Assembly: GCA_019095985.1 (NCBI GenBank)
Contig: CM032659.1
Location: 19,723,049 to 19,787,048, forward strand
Reading direction: 5' to 3'
Source of the DNA: Streblospio benedicti
Lineage: Eukaryota > Annelida > Polychaeta > Spionida > Spionidae
DNA: 64,000 nt
Made by a program: the position numbers and the translations under genes. A model generated the notes under the pieces. The model did no database searches. It was not told where the DNA came from and saw nothing but the letters and a program-made list of their open reading frames with translations. Positions 1 to 13,789 of the stretch are shown here, piece after piece; positions within the stretch are counted from its first letter, which is position 1, and each line of letters begins with the position of its first letter.

Positions 1-2086
1 ATTCATGTACATGGTATGTCACAAATGCACAAAATTTCCGGTACGGCCATCGGCCCTTACGGAAATGAAGAATGAAGATTGAAGTACCCACGCACCCACC
101 CACCCACCCAAATTGTTTCTTGTACTTCATAGGATACTCATCACATATATGCTTATTCTTACCAAACATTGGGGCATGAACCATCGCTGCTGTCAGAATG
201 AGGCTAAAATTAATTTTAAGAATGGGCCATAGATGATTAAACAGTGTAATACTGTTGGTCCCACTATTAAAGTTCTACTGTACTTTAATACACACACCAT
301 GATTGATCATGATGGTTATTGCTACCCAAGTCTTCATTCTAGGTGACAAAAAGTGGAGTGAAACAGACACAATACATTCTAATTTAGAGAACGAACAACA
401 ACACACAGCCAAATATGAAATTTATTTCTTGCTAGATTGCATTATGAAAAATTCAGACAAACACATTGAGAAGATCAAAGCAGCAGTAATGTGAGCGCTG
501 CTTTAAGCTACAACAACAGAAAATGTCATGTTAGACTGCCAGAATCTCAAAAAGTGTTGATGGGTGACAGGCAAAACGGGTGTGTATTTCAGTTTTATTG
601 CAGACTTTTTTTTTAAAAAAAAGATCTTTGTATATGTTGATGGGTACATGCTCCTGGCTGTATGTTTCATCTGGTTCTGTAAACTTTTGCTGTTTTCATG
701 ATGTTCTCATAATTTTGGTAATGCTTAGAAGGTGCACATGGGGTCGCTATAAGGATCATGTCAGGTGCACTTTGAATGACTGAAATGTTATTGTTATGTT
801 ATTGAAATGTTATTGTCTTTCAAATGGATCATGCTCGTAGCTCGTACTCAAAATTCATGTAGATATTTCGTTCAGTTCATTTCATAATGCACCTGAAAAA
901 CCAATGAAAGGCCATTGTCATAAACTTGAAAATTCCGTATCTTTTATCTTTGGTCTACTCAGAAAGAATGTTTAATGAACTTATATTTTCCCAAAAATTA
1001 ACATTTCTTATAGCAGCCCCAACTGTGAAAAAAGAAGTCATTATACCTCGCTCGTGTGTAATAAACGCACGAAAATTGTGTAGGGTGTGAGAGAACAACT
1101 TTGAAGAGAACACACAGAGATCCACTTTCCATGTTGCAGGCCAAAGTACACAAATGATACATGTTCCTCAGCCAGTTCTAATACACTCTCCTCAGTTCAG
1201 CAGGTTGCTGACTTATTCATAATGGGCATCTATAGATATGAATTAACAGATCTATGTAATATGATACAGACCAATGGCATACTGGGAAAATGCTACATAA
1301 GAACCACAAAAGATGTAAGAGAATTAGCTGACACATGTACCCCCACCCCCGTGTATAAATATGTGAAATTGAAAAGCAGGAAACGTCGTCCTATGAGCTG
1401 TAGGCGTTGCTAGTTGACTCGTAAGAATGCCTAAATGCTATATGTATATGCATAAATGGTCAGGAAGCACAAGTCATATAGTAATGAGCATACTAAAAGC
1501 AGGAACACGGCAAAAATAACCCGGGGCAATGGCAAATGCTACAACCATAAAGTAAATGAAAGATGACAAAAAAAGCCAGACAGGTAGTTAGTACAACAAT
1601 GAAAACATGTCTGGTAACTATGAGTGAATACAGAAGAGATACATAATATCTAGGATAATGGATATATATCCTAGATATTGTGAAGAACTAGAAGCATACA
1701 TGACTGTATGAATGACAAAAAAAAACTAAGATAGATTGCGGCTTCCGTAATATTCCGTGTTATGTCTTGTTTCGTACGGTTCAGGTGATTCCAGAAAATT
1801 CCAAATGAAGTCTGCCACCATCAATCAACATCTCCGGGCGTCTGTTATGTATTCACATGTCCAGCAGATATGTCATATACACCATCGTAAATCTACGGGA
1901 ATCTCTGGTTTTGCACCAGCCTTTAACAATTGACCATTTAATCACAATTTGGTGAAACCTTCTCCTCACCCAAACATGTTGAATTTTTAAGCTCAATGTC
2001 CAAAGTTGGCTAAATAATTCTAATCTCCGGGGATATCAGAGACCAAGATTTGAATTGTTAAATAGCACAGCTCCAATGCAAACCCC
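1..2086. other. Intergenic, no gene recognised
   Basis: No frame here has a recognisable domain. The stretch holds a short CCCA/CCAC-rich run near 88-110, one right end of the pogo-like MITE family near 255-291 (ending GTTCTACTGTA), and a small perfect hairpin at 1645-1679 with 13-nt arms (AATATCTAGGATA and its complement). The rest is unremarkable AT-rich DNA up to the first gap. Confidence 0.6.
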
Positions 2087-2186
2087 NNNNNNNNNNNNNN
2101 NNNNNNNNNNNNNNNNNNNNNNNNNNNNNNNNNNNNNNNNNNNNNNNNNNNNNNNNNNNNNNNNNNNNNNNNNNNNNNNNNNNNNN
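2087..2186. other. Assembly gap (100 N)
   Basis: Exactly 100 N, the usual placeholder for a gap of unknown size. The true distance across it is not known. Confidence 0.99.
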
Positions 2187-2870
2187 CCTTTATATCAAAT
2201 GATCTTTTAAAGAGGTGATCTTTTTATACACTTTGTCCTTTAATGAAGGCAGTTTTAATCAGGGATGTTACTGTACTTTATCCATCCAAACAAACTAAAG
2301 TGCCCATTCAATTAATGCCCCATGAAGTGAGATGGTGAAATGACTATTAGAATAAATAGCTTCATGTAAATATGCAGTGCTGTGCTCAGGCGTATGCATT
2401 GTATATTACATGTCTTATTCTTTTCTCAGTGTTTTTATGTACGTGTGATATTGTGTGGGTGATATTATTTACAATGGCTGTCACGAAGATAGGTGTTAAA
2501 CGTTTGTCATGAAGACTTGCAGGTGATTTGAATATGTCTCTGAAGATGCATTTTTGGATTGCTTGGTCTTTTGTTATGCTTTTCTGTGGCCGTGGGATTA
2601 TGTGTTATTTTCTTTTTCGTGGTTGCAATTGTTCATGTCTATGGTATTAGTAGACTGTGTTGGCGTAGTTTTGTTGTGTTTCTCTTGTTGTTTTTGTTTT
2701 GTTTTTTCTGGGTTTTTTTTTTACTGGTTCCATCCAATAGTCTATTGTTTTTCCTCATAATGTCATTGGTCTGAGATACTATATACTGTCAAACAATGCA
2801 CATCCACAATTGAAATACTAAATTTATATTCTGTTGCTAGTTTTGCTGGTTGGATTGTGCATGTAATACG

Positions 2871-3020
2871 TTAACCCTTTACTGCCTGTATTTTTTAAGC
2901 TTCTTTCTCTCTCGTATCTTTTTAGCAAGCATATTTCTACCATAAACATACCTAGACATAGCGGAAGATATTTTTTCACAACCATCTTCCATTGGTCTAC
3001 ATCAACTATTAAAGGGTTAA
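2871..3020. mobile_element. TTAA-flanked MITE, piggyBac-like
   Basis: The element is bounded by TTAA on both sides. Inside are inverted ends reading CCCTTTACTG on the left and, on the opposite strand, CCCTTTAATAG on the right. A TTAA target and ends starting CCC are typical of piggyBac-type elements. At 150 bp it has no coding capacity. A second element with the same ends lies at 30949-31134, but the interiors do not clearly align, so common family membership is an inference. Confidence 0.45.
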
Positions 3021-3654
3021 ATGGTAGCTCATGCATCTTTAATCCATCAATATTGTCTCCACTGTCACATTGATTTAGTAATCCCCGGATTAATCCCCCA
3101 TTTGGTATGAATTGTTGGCAATTATTGCATCTCGTGTGATTCTCAAGATGATATTACATGAGTTGATACTACACATTTTGTAATACTATTCAGACGCTCA
3201 CTCATGCATGATACTAACTACCGGAGTTTTTACTATATTTTTTTACTATAAGATACATCATGTCATAACGTTCTCATGTTACGTGGTCTATTCGACAGCT
3301 ATAGGTCAATGGCACAAGTGACCAGTGTATAAATATCAATACTTAAACTATAACTTACAACATAAATGTCGTATGACTATTAAGGTAAATTGGCATGCAC
3401 AATAACTTGTAACTGAGACATTGACCTCTCGTAGAGAGTCTGGCTGGATTACGAAATATGTCAGCAAGCGGAAATTGAGCGTCTTTCGCTGTCTCCTGAG
3501 TATCCAGTAGTGGGCTCCTTATCCAGTCAAACCTATGTTAACATGATTAATTAAGACGAGCATCAGGAGTAATACCCAATCAGATTTATTATCATTCATC
3601 AGATGATCGACCATTATCAGCAATACTGCGGTCCTGTCATAACATATTGCCTTT

Positions 3655-3770
3655 AAGATTGCGGCACCTACATTGTGGAACTAGCTTCCTCTTTATATGC
3701 CATAATAAAGTCCAAGACTCTGACCTCTTTTAAATATAAATTGAAACTACCATTTGTACACCCGCACATG
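3655..3770 (+). mobile_element. Dead LINE, reverse-transcriptase C-terminal end
   Basis: Plus-strand translation gives AAPTLWN, a stop, then LPLYM, and after a frame change KTLTSFKYKLKL. This matches the conserved end of the ORF2 reverse transcriptase of non-LTR retrotransposons (pattern APTLWNSLP then SFKxxLK). It has an in-frame stop and at least one frameshift within about 110 bp, so it is an old fragment. The clade (CR1/L2/Jockey type) cannot be told from this piece. Confidence 0.6.
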
Positions 3771-4254
3771 AATAGTTTATGAAATATTGGCTATACAAAT
3801 TACTTTTCTAGTGTATTGTATTCAGTAACTAGCTGTTTTTAACAATATTTTTGTTTTTCATTCTTTCATTATTAATTTTCTCAAACCTGTCAAAGTCCCT
3901 TCCAAAAGAAGATCAAATCCATTGATGCAGTTGCCTTTGTATATGGCAGATTTTATTTTACCCTAAATGTTACCCAATAAGAGTCCTACTAGTAGGTACT
4001 TAACAAAAATAGAACTTGCCTCCGTTTAGTAGCTGTGTAAAAGTCCTTGTTGTAAAAGGTCAAGACACGACGATTTCCCAGAACGCTAATGTACAATGAC
4101 GGTGACGTCATTTATTTGTAGATCGTCAGTGCTCACGGATATACATACACGGCTGCACATACGTGTATACTAATGAAATTGGCCTGTAAAGGCGGTGTGA
4201 ATGACAAAGCCGTGAAACTGACAATGTCATTACATGGTCTATTTACTCTAACCC

Positions 4255-4430
4255 ACATACAACCTCAATGTAAGATGACCTTTGTAAAGAGACCATCGCT
4301 TTAAATAGGCTGCCTCTGTGAAGAGACAACCTCTGTAAAGACATCTCTGTAAAAACACCACCTCTAGAGTGAGGCCACGGTTCACTGTCTCGACTGTTAT
4401 AATGAGTCGAGGGTGAACCTTCATCGAACA
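4255..4430. mobile_element. Diverged pogo-like MITE (family A)
   Basis: Repeated variants of AAGAGACCACCTCT and CCTCTGTAAAGAGAC mark this as a diverged member of the dispersed family best preserved at 39402-39584. The clean terminal CAGTARAACCTC is lost here. The two overlapping minus-strand open frames over it are products of the repeat, not genes. Confidence 0.5.
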
Positions 4431-7367
4431 CAAGACATTTATAGAGATAGCCTTCAGTTAAGGTTCACACCCACCTCCACTAAGAAAGCAAAGAGAGATA
4501 AAGTTGGATGTCACAAAGGGAAATATATCACTTGCCCTATTCCATCTACGTCCTGTATTCTGATTCGTCCATAGCAGCAACCAGGGGTCAAGAATAACTC
4601 AATAATGCCCTCTGACCTTCTATGTTCTTTCTTTTTGCAAATGAACATATCGTAGAGATTATGTACGGAATTCGTGGCATGATGATTACATCTACCGTTT
4701 TGTGCACCATCGTGAGATGCACAGGCCTCGTATGCTGACTGTTGCCTTTGCAAGTGCGGAACATACTTCAACTTCAACCATTTAAAGGCCATCATCAACT
4801 GATTGATGGATTCTGCCTTGTGGTGATGCACATGGGCTTAAGAAACAATTTAAAATATTTACATGAATAAATGAAAACATTTCAGTCTAACATTTAGTCT
4901 AACATTTAGTATGTACAAGTGTTTTGAAACAGTCATACACTGACTATCATTGGTCCGTGAATTGCTCGACAGTGCACGAAGAACAGAAACAAGAAGATAG
5001 CTCTCCCGTATATATGACCCGGACATTATTCATCTAAGCTCGTCTCTGTGGCCGCCCTGTTGCTAGGATAATCTCCTATATCGTCGTTGTTACAAATTAC
5101 GCCACGTGGTCAGACCGGAAGTCGTCTGGTGCTGTATTGACTGATGACACGAGGGGTTCGCCTCACGGTGTTATCATGGTGCTTCAACTGTCGTTCAGTG
5201 TTGGCTGGGTTTTGCGATGTTGTGTATTGCTGATTTTGTGGATCACCTTTGAGACATTTAAATTTAAGTGAGAATGGTATAGACATGCCAGGGTGAAGAA
5301 GATGGCGTATTAATTTAAACGCAATCCCTTTAAGCAACATAAATTGTAACATAAGTTGTTTTGACAGATGAAATAGAGGATGGCATTTTTGTGGACCAAA
5401 ATGATACATGTTATTACCTTTTATTATTAAATAGTACAAACAACAGGTCACATCACTGGCTAAGGGATAGCCTTGCTAGGTGGCTACCCGCTATTATGGT
5501 CCGGTGGGGGAAAGGGGGGGGGGCTGGTTATGAGAATAAATCAGTATGGTATGATTTCGCCCATTTTCCCTGAAAATTTCACACACCCAATTACCCAATT
5601 TGGGATGTGGAAAAATAGCATAAAACGTGGCATGTGGTAGGATTATGAATAAGAGGAATGTGTGAGAAAGGGTTACAAATGTATGGCGGGTTTAGAAGGA
5701 AGTGGGATATAGGGAGAAAGGGGCAAAAAATGGACGTGGGATTTCAAGGAAGTGGGATGTTAGAAAATTGACTGAAACTTTGTGTGATGACTTTGTGTGA
5801 AATACCAAGAGTCAAGATAATAGGGATGTGGAAAAGGACAAAAATTGGGATGTTGGGATTGGGGTAAAACACAAAAGGTGAGATGTAGGATCGCTTTGCT
5901 TTGTAAATCATCTTCATCGAATTATGCTGTCAGGGAAGATGATGCTTTCGCAACTCAGTTATTAGGTTCTCTCGCCAAGTCACATGGTTACAGGATTGAT
6001 ATTTATGATGCAATTCCTCTCCTTCTCACTTTTGTATATTAGGTGAGAAAACAATGGCAAATTTGCAGTAAATAACGTATGCATAGCCTAATCCCTGGGT
6101 GCAGAAAAAGAGAACAGCACTGTTATGACTATGCACTGAGTCTAAGCCATGAAAATATGATTTTAGCCATATCATAGTCCTACCATATTGGATGGGAAAA
6201 CATAGTTTCGTGCAAAGCCTTGATTTGCCGTGTGTATCATTACATTACTTGTGTCTCTTTCTTACATCTGTCTGCTCAGTGCCAATATAGACGTGCGCAT
6301 CCATGGGGTCCGAAAATAAGAAGTGTGCGGCTTCCATGTGTTCATTTCAAAGACTGTTTAATAGATTCCTGTGTCACATGTCAATAAGATATCAATATAG
6401 AAAAGACTGGGTGCGGTGCAAAGGTAGATTGAGGGGACATATGGAGCATACGCCTCTCTTTTTCCACCAAAATATTTCATTCTCAGAGTGTCACTATTTA
6501 GTAATTACCCATGCAGGTGTATACAATGATCTAAACAGAAAAAACACACCTCCTGGTTGATACTATAATTTTTTATTGAATGAGTTTGGCAGCCGTTTCG
6601 CCTGAGTGCGTAGCATAAGGCGGTTGCGGTCTGACAAACGAGTACTAGAAGGATTATAATGAGCTGATGACAAAAAGCAGTAATATTAACAGCAACATTT
6701 TAGCTTGGATTAGTTGCTAATAATAGCAGCATGAACAGTACTAGTACTTTAACAAAATATCTATGAAGTCTATATGGTAATTGCAATTCTAACTACTGTC
6801 AACAATAGACATACTTTATCAAGAAAAGTGATTTGAAGTGAAACCTTCAAGGTTTTAGTACGTGTATAAAGCTTGCAAAATTCAGACTTCCGTTTCCAGC
6901 TTTCTTCGAAGCAATCTATAGAAATACCACAAATCCAATGTATGAAACTGATATCCTTCTATTCTACTTTTCGAAGACTACTGTAATTGTTTTGTATGTG
7001 ACATTAAAGCATGATTGCAAATTGCTTATTTTTTCATTCAAATGACAATATAAAGTGTTAATGTAAAGACTTGCCATTAGCTAAAATGAGCACTAGTCTA
7101 GCTTTCTAAGTTTAAAATAAACGAATATGCATTAGAAGCATTTTAAACTACAATAGTTATATTATTTAAAACATTTCTTATGTAAAATTTAAATATTAAC
7201 TGTTAGACAAAATGTGTACATTTCATAGCTTATGTGTACACAGTATTATTTACCGGTACAAGTTAGACAACATTTTTTTTATAACAGAAAATTTAAATTC
7301 TGTTCTTGCATTTTCTCAAATAATCTCAAGTGAGCAATTATTACGTTGTATTACACATTAGCTAAAT
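4431..7367. other. Intergenic, no gene recognised
   Basis: No conserved protein motif in any frame; the 106- and 113-codon minus-strand frames near 4.5-5.4 kb resemble nothing I recognise. The part at 5500-5880 is purine-rich with a loose GTGGGATGT-type repetition. The 3' end of the neighbouring minus-strand glycosyltransferase transcript may run into this stretch: the first good AATAAA on that strand is at 6572-6577, about 0.8 kb past the stop. Confidence 0.4.
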
Positions 7368-8579
7368 TCATGGACCGCAACCACTCTTGGCATTTCTAAT
7401 GTCCAAAAGCTTTGGATCCCCATAGAGGGCTATTCTCATAGCATCACCCAGGGTGCAATTGTAACCCTCCAACTCTTTGAAATCCAAGGGAACAACATGT
7501 ACTTTTTCCTGGTACATGTGAATCGCATAATTATATTTCAGGTCATAATGTCCACAGTACAATATGTACTTTTGAGGTGACGTAGGATAGGGATCTGTGA
7601 AATTTCCCGGAAGTATCTTAATCGGATAGTATAGATTGCCGTGGTCATCTTTGAAATTTGCCATTGCGTATGCAACAATGGAGTTGTGTTCGTACCGCGT
7701 CGATTGATATTGGTCATACAGTTTCACCCTCTTGGAGATGAATTCTGCACCTTTTTCACTTAGTATGACACCTGTTGCCAGCGTTCTTGGTGTGTCCTGG
7801 CCCATCACCATTGTGTAGGACATGAGATCAGCGAAAGAACGCAGGATGATCACATCGTTGTCGAGGAAGACCCCTCCGTACCGGTACAAAAAGTCCAGAC
7901 GTAGCCAGTCGGATTTGTGCTGGATGAACTCCACCACTTTAAGCCCTAACTCGAAAACAGGTGGGGCGAAGACGTAATAGATATTGGGTACCTCGTGAAC
8001 AGTGCGGTTCCACCATTCACTATCCCATGGGATGTGATCCCCCCAGAATAGGATCAAGCCAGGCTTTATGTATTTTTCCACACTTCGAAATGTCACATAT
8101 CTAGCAAATGTAAAATAATCCGACCAATCATAACTGTGCGGATTGAAATAGATGAGGTGGACGACATTTGGTATCTTGGCAATATCTGGATTGAGAACAA
8201 GCCTATTACTGTGCATTTTAGACATTGGAATTGGGCGAAAGTCATCGTCTACTAGCGATGTCAAGTACTGATCGGCAAAGACGTTTTCCCCATTGTCTTT
8301 GCCAGACATATTCCTGGTTTTCCTCAGACTTTCAATATGGTTCACAATATCCTCTATGGGTAACGTCAGTGCTGGTTTAGAAGATGGCGGAGGTTTACGT
8401 CTACGTTTCTTCACCCATGGCGCCTCTGGCCAAACCCTTTTCTCCTCCGTCCACAGTGGCCAAACCTTCTCCCCTTCCACCACATCCCACCTAGACCTAG
8501 CACTCATGTCAACTAAATTCAAGGGGGTTTCAGTGTCGATAAATATGATAACAAGCACCAGAAAAGTCATCACACACAT
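7368..8579 (-). CDS. Type II membrane glycosyltransferase, DXD sugar-transferase (GT32-like)
   Basis: Probable Golgi glycosyltransferase that moves a sugar from a nucleotide-sugar donor; donor and acceptor cannot be told. The 403-residue product has a short hydrophobic N-terminal stretch (residues 2-14), a basic proline-rich stem (about 55-70), then the catalytic region. IPNVVHLIYF at 136-145 and SDWLRLDFLYRYGGVFLDND at 223-242 match the Gly_transf_sug family, with DND (240-242) as the metal and nucleotide-sugar binding DXD-type motif. Four N-glycosylation sequons (N90, N191, N326, N374) fit a luminal domain. No intron is needed. The first in-frame Met is at 8579, but the frame stays open upstream to a stop at 8622, so an upstream exon could lengthen the anchor. 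No neighbour suggests its substrate. The family is well supported; the exact enzyme is not. Confidence 0.9.
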   Translation of the reverse strand: MCVMTFLVLVIIFIDTETPLNLVDMSARSRWDVVEGEKVWPLWTEEKRVWPEAPWVKKRRRKPPPSSKPALTLPIEDIVNHIESLRKTRNMSGKDNGENVFADQYLTSLVDDDFRPIPMSKMHSNRLVLNPDIAKIPNVVHLIYFNPHSYDWSDYFTFARYVTFRSVEKYIKPGLILFWGDHIPWDSEWWNRTVHEVPNIYYVFAPPVFELGLKVVEFIQHKSDWLRLDFLYRYGGVFLDNDVIILRSFADLMSYTMVMGQDTPRTLATGVILSEKGAEFISKRVKLYDQYQSTRYEHNSIVAYAMANFKDDHGNLYYPIKILPGNFTDPYPTSPQKYILYCGHYDLKYNYAIHMYQEKVHVVPLDFKELEGYNCTLGDAMRIALYGDPKLLDIRNAKSGCGP

Positions 8580-11500
8580 AAATGGGACTGGGCATCCATT
8601 TTGTGGCCCTCCGTGAGGTCTTCAACCCGAGCATTTTGTTACTAAATAGCGAATGTTATACTGGTGATTTCAACAGCAATGTGCCAATGACATGAATGAC
8701 AAGGCTTTTTGTCTACTTTTCCCCTAAATACAAATTCATTCTTTCTAAAATCCAGTACTATCAAGGATATTGACATATTGTTAAACAGTATTGTCTAAAG
8801 TCTACCAACAAAGGGGAGGCAAATGGTACCTACAACACGGATCAATACAAAATCAATACCGGCTGGGTAAATTTCATTTTTCAAACTGTCCAATCACAGG
8901 CCGGATGTGTGGCAAGTTTGCCAAGTTGGACGGTGAGCTTTTCAAATGACACCTCTTGGGATATGAAACGTGTGTTTCAACACTGGAAGCTACTCATGTG
9001 ATGAACATCGTCGGTTTCGTGGTATTATCATTCACCACGCGTCTACACATGTACAGCCCCATAGTCATCATCAAGGGCTAGTTTACAAGGAACCTCGGTT
9101 TGGGGGTTGTGGTAAAGCGGTAGTTTGTTAAACTGAGTGAAACTCACGTGATGCGGGAAGGGTGCACCTTGACGAATCAAGTGAGTGAACAGCCTACGGC
9201 AAGTGACGTAACAACGTGGGAAGGTGCGAGTACGGGACGTACCTAACCTAATGCCCGTAACTTAATTACCCTAACTACGCTGGTATAGGTAGATGCTACA
9301 ACCCACCCCAGGGGTATGCCCACTCTAGACTTGCTCAGTCATGTTCCATTTTCACCACCACTAGTGTCCCACGCAGCGATAGTGTACTGTAATAGACCAA
9401 ACCTAGGCCTACATGTATATTTGAGTGGGCTAATCAAGATATGTCCTCGAAAGATCCCCTATATCAGCGAAGTTATTAAGGAATGGCGTGAGGATCAGAG
9501 AAATAAAGAAGCATGTTTCTAGCTTTTAGGAGAGGAGATTAGCCAACGTACGCATATACGTCTTGTGAAAATAGTAAATCTCCTGACATTAAAACAACAC
9601 CTTTTTCTTCAAAGTTTTTGGAAAATGCCAAAGTTTTTTTGGACATGTCATATTCACAAGTGAGTTAGTAACAACATGAAAGTTTTATAAGTAACCAAGT
9701 TATCTCGGAAATACTCATATCAGCAAAGATCTTATACCCGGATTTTTTAGTCCAGTAGTACAACATAGATATAGATATCGTAGAAATATGCTTGCTAATA
9801 AGATGTATCAGAGAGAAAGAGAGAGAAACTTTGGTACAACTGACAAAATAATATGAAATAAAAGTTATTTGGCCTCAATATTCGGGACTGTGTGACCCCA
9901 GCTTTAGAGGGTAAAATGATTTTGTGCCAACATATCTAATCTGATGAAGTATTGACACGCACGCAACAGTTTTTCTTGTGCTGTGCACGTGTTTCACTTT
10001 CAAACATTGCAATGTGAGTGGGAGAAATCAAATCACACTCTTACACTCTTACATGGTCCAGTCACGCTGGCTTATCATGTTACCAGCACGGGAGACCTCG
10101 CGTAAAATCGGGTGTACACTGTTCCGATGACCGGCACTGGTCTGACTTGGTTGGAGTCACAATTGCGGGCCCGTGTGTAGGGGCCGGTTGGATTTGATTG
10201 GGTTTCCGGTGAATTTTCCTTGGAGTGGCCTATTTCCTTGTGATATGATATGATAAGGTTTTTCACAAAGAGACTTCATTAAAGTATTTAGTGGGCGATA
10301 GCGCGGGAGTAGAAAAACTGAAGCTAACATTACAAAAAACATTAGCACAATACGTTGCATGCATAATATACTATAGCTAGAAGCTGCAGTATTCTGTATG
10401 ACGCTTTGCAAGCTAATATACGTTGACCGGTGGACATTGCCATTGATGCTGTTGGAAGATCAAAATGAGAATCATGTACAAGGTCAGCCTTTGCCATAGT
10501 CAAGTGTCTTCATGGTGAGCCTTTACTGTACTATTACAACCCTTCCGCAAACACCCCCGATCCTATAAAAAAAACATTGATAGCTGTAAACAAGACTTTT
10601 AGGTCTGTAAAGCAAGAGGAGAACACATGACATGCAATGATGATGAAATTATATGAACTAAGGGGGCTGAAATTTATTTATTACGGCGTGTATGAAAGTT
10701 TGCAGTACATGATAGACGACACTGCTAGACTTGGTATTTGCAAAGGTGACTGGTAAGTCCTGTATATCATGTGCTAATATGTTACTCGTGTTGTATGTTA
10801 CAGCATGTCACAATAATAGAATAAATCAAATTAAATCAAATTAAAAAAAAGTCAACCATAATGTAAACTTTTTAATAAAGTCAATAAAAAAACACTTTTT
10901 GATTATATTACTGGCAAATGAAGCTATGGAAATTTGGTGAAAATATTTAAATTGTGATTGCTTGATATTGTGTCAGCTTCTTTCGATAACGTAAAGTGAT
11001 AAAGTATGTACTAGAACATAAATCCAGTCTAAACGGATGCCCTTGTTTCCCTCGTCTTTGTGCTGTTAGTTACCCTTATCAATTATACACGGTAATGGGT
11101 ATGGTATAGTGTTTGTAAATCATGATCACAGTAGTATACATACGCCCTCCCCTGCATACAGCACTTGCTAGCCTACATATTGAGCCACACTGAGTAATAA
11201 GAACATGAAAACAATCAAAACATCACCAAACTATGCTTGCGCCTTTAGAACAAGCAATTATAAATGCACATTAGCAAACTCTTTGAGAATTCCATGGGCG
11301 TACTGTATTCTAGTTGTCCACTAAATCAGCAACTCATTTGAGAACTACACCCCCTGTAAAGTTGACGTCCTGTTTCATTACCCACTAACATGGTTACATG
11401 AAAGAAGACTGTAAATCCAGTTGCCATTTTGTGAATTCCCTGTTTACGCAGTCATTTAATGTCTTTTAACACCATTAAATGGCATCATTATATGACATTC

Positions 11501-12174
11501 CCCTCTGAAAATAGTCACTAAGTAGACTAGAAGAAATCCCCCACCAGATCTCATTCTGACCAATCAGAAGCAAGAAGTGAAGAAAACAAGAAAACAAAAT
11601 GCATAGAAGTTGCTTATTAAGCTTGTATCTGACATTCTTGAAAATTAAGGCAGAATCAGGTTTGTTTTTTTGACATGTTATTTTGATGATTGTTTGATCA
11701 CAGGTAATGTTGTTTGGGATGTGATGCTCTTTTGATTCTTGTATATATCTTTTTTTTTTATTCTCTCACCATCCTGCACACTGTCAGAGATTAAAATTCA
11801 GGACTGTCTGACTGGGGCTTTGAAAATAGAATAAATCACAATGACATGAAGTAAATATGTTTACCAATCCTTCACGCTAAACTCGATTAGGACCAACACA
11901 AATTGAATTAATTACCCGGAAAAGGCGCCATGTTTGTCACGTGTTAATTTGGTTTTGTCGTCTGCTCTATTTAAAGACTGCGCACGCGCAATGATACTAT
12001 TGTGCACTGCGTCTGTTTCCCCGAGATTCATGGGATTGGCAGTTTGACAAGATTAGGGTGAGAGGATCTAAGTGGTTATGATTTGTGATTGGGGGTTCTT
12101 CATCCGTTCATGGGAACTAACGCTCATATCAACAATTGATGTAGGTCCTAGTACGCTTGGCAATACAGCACAAC

Positions 12175-12310
12175 GTCGCATTTTGGACACCTCACGAATA
12201 CGGACACCTCATCACTAAGGACATCTTTTCATTCAACTTTTCTATAGGATGTTAATATTTGCTGCAATGAGGACACCCTTCTCTATTCCGAGCTCTAATA
12301 GCGAGGTTTG
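12175..12310. mobile_element. Pogo-like MITE, family B
   Basis: Repeats of GGACACCTCA and an end reading CTAATAGCGAGGTTT define a family related to, but distinct from, family A: its core is AATAGGGACACC instead of ATTGAGACCACC. This copy is diverged. Other copies are at 13085-13265, 14075-14232 and 54130-54295. Confidence 0.5.
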
Positions 12311-13084
12311 TCCATATATCTACCATTGAGTGCAAATTTTAAAAAAGTCATACAGTTAAGCTCTTAGCTGGATCTAACCTGTGAAATAGAATCAGCTGTT
12401 TCAAAAGGCACCCAGTCTTGAAAAGGTTGACATGATAACAGTAACAAATTACCCTGCAAGTCGAGTCAATTTGAGTCGTGATTCTGATACATTTCAAAAT
12501 CTAAGAAACTCTTCCAGCAAAGAGCAGGGGAGATGTTATTATCTAATATTCTGATACAAAAAATATAGCACAATCATTAAACTATTGGCAATGTTCAAGT
12601 TATTGGCATTCTAAAAACTGTTATTGCATTCACAAAACATAATCTTCATTTACCCTCTCAAGTAGTTTTGTCGTCTACTTCAGGTTATAACGTAAAACGT
12701 AGGGCCTACATGTATGTGTTACCTTGGAGGTGAACGTAATAATGGGATTTTTGGGTGCCAATAACTTGAGCATGTGTCTACTCAAAAGCATGAGCAAACC
12801 TTTGTGAAATATGACTAACACACTTAGACCAAATTAAAGCACCACACACAAGCTTTGTACATGTATACAGGCATTCATCAAGACTATGATTCCATCATTG
12901 TTTTTGCAAAGAAGAACAAACGAGGTTAAGTAGCAGCCTGGAAGGGATGGAGAGATTTATATGCTGTCTGTACAGTTGATTGGGCGTTCCCGGGTGTTGG
13001 TGTGTTGTTGTTGGCACTGCAGAGGGATAATGAAGTGGTATGGGTGAGGCGGAGATACATGGAGGAGTGGACAGTACAACATAG

Positions 13085-13265
13085 CTATGGGGACACCTGG
13101 GTAATAGGGACACCTTGCAAATAGGGCTACCTCACTAAAATGGATAGTTCCAAATTGTGACTTTGGTCATAAATTGAGGACTATTCTGATATAGGGTCAC
13201 CTCACTAAAGGGAATTTCTTGCAAGTTTGGACACCCCAGTAATAGGGACACCTTGCTATAGTGGA
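13085..13265. mobile_element. Pogo-like MITE, family B (internally repetitive)
   Basis: At least five imperfect repeats of ATAGGGACACCT are spaced 25-40 bp apart. The internal sequence thus echoes the terminal motif of the family, which is the odd feature of these elements. Confidence 0.5.
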
Positions 13266-13789
13266 TACATATGAGTGTAGTATGCCTTTCTGGCAGGGAC
13301 GCTTGACTAATAAAGCCATATTCACCATTCGCTGGTTATCATATAAACTTTGTAAATATATTTCACTTATAGAGACATACCATTTCATCACTCTCACATC
13401 TGTGATACACAATTGCTGGTATGTTTCAATAACTATGACATCTCCCTAATCGGGACATAGAGCTACGTGGTTCCCTCCCCATATACATCTGCTGTGTATC
13501 AGTGGACAATTTAATCTGCTGTGACATATCAGATGAGTCAGAAATAGATTGAGCATATGGTCAAGATGTTTCACTGTACTGGGGTTTGGGTGCTGATTGG
13601 TGACATGTCAGCACAGGCCAAGGTTACTCCAGCAGTGATTAGCTGGTGGGATCTGACATGGAGACAAACATTGAGCAATGGATCACAAGATCCAGAGAAT
13701 GGCGACTGAACCCATAATTTCATGTTCATCATCTCACCCCTATGTGGAGTTAGTGACAATCTGAAGAACTTCTGTATATTAGGACTCCA

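Larger units (their letters stand above)
2187..4250. other. Intergenic with two transposon relics
   Basis: Besides the TTAA-flanked MITE and the LINE fragment listed separately, nothing gene-like is visible. The open frames near 2554-2774 come from a T/G-rich low-complexity stretch and are hydrophobic only because of base composition. Confidence 0.5.

Noticed and set aside
2554-2774. Hydrophobic small protein
   Set aside because: The hydrophobicity comes from a T/G-rich low-complexity tract; two overlapping frames give equally hydrophobic products and there is no supporting motif.
9105-9200. tRNA-like sequence (GTAAAGCGGTAG with a later GGTGCACC)
   Set aside because: The box spacing and sequence are too poor to support a tRNA or a SINE.
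13085-13265. Tandem satellite array
   Set aside because: The repeats are imperfect, unevenly spaced and match the ends of the dispersed MITE family, so they are internal repeats of a mobile element.
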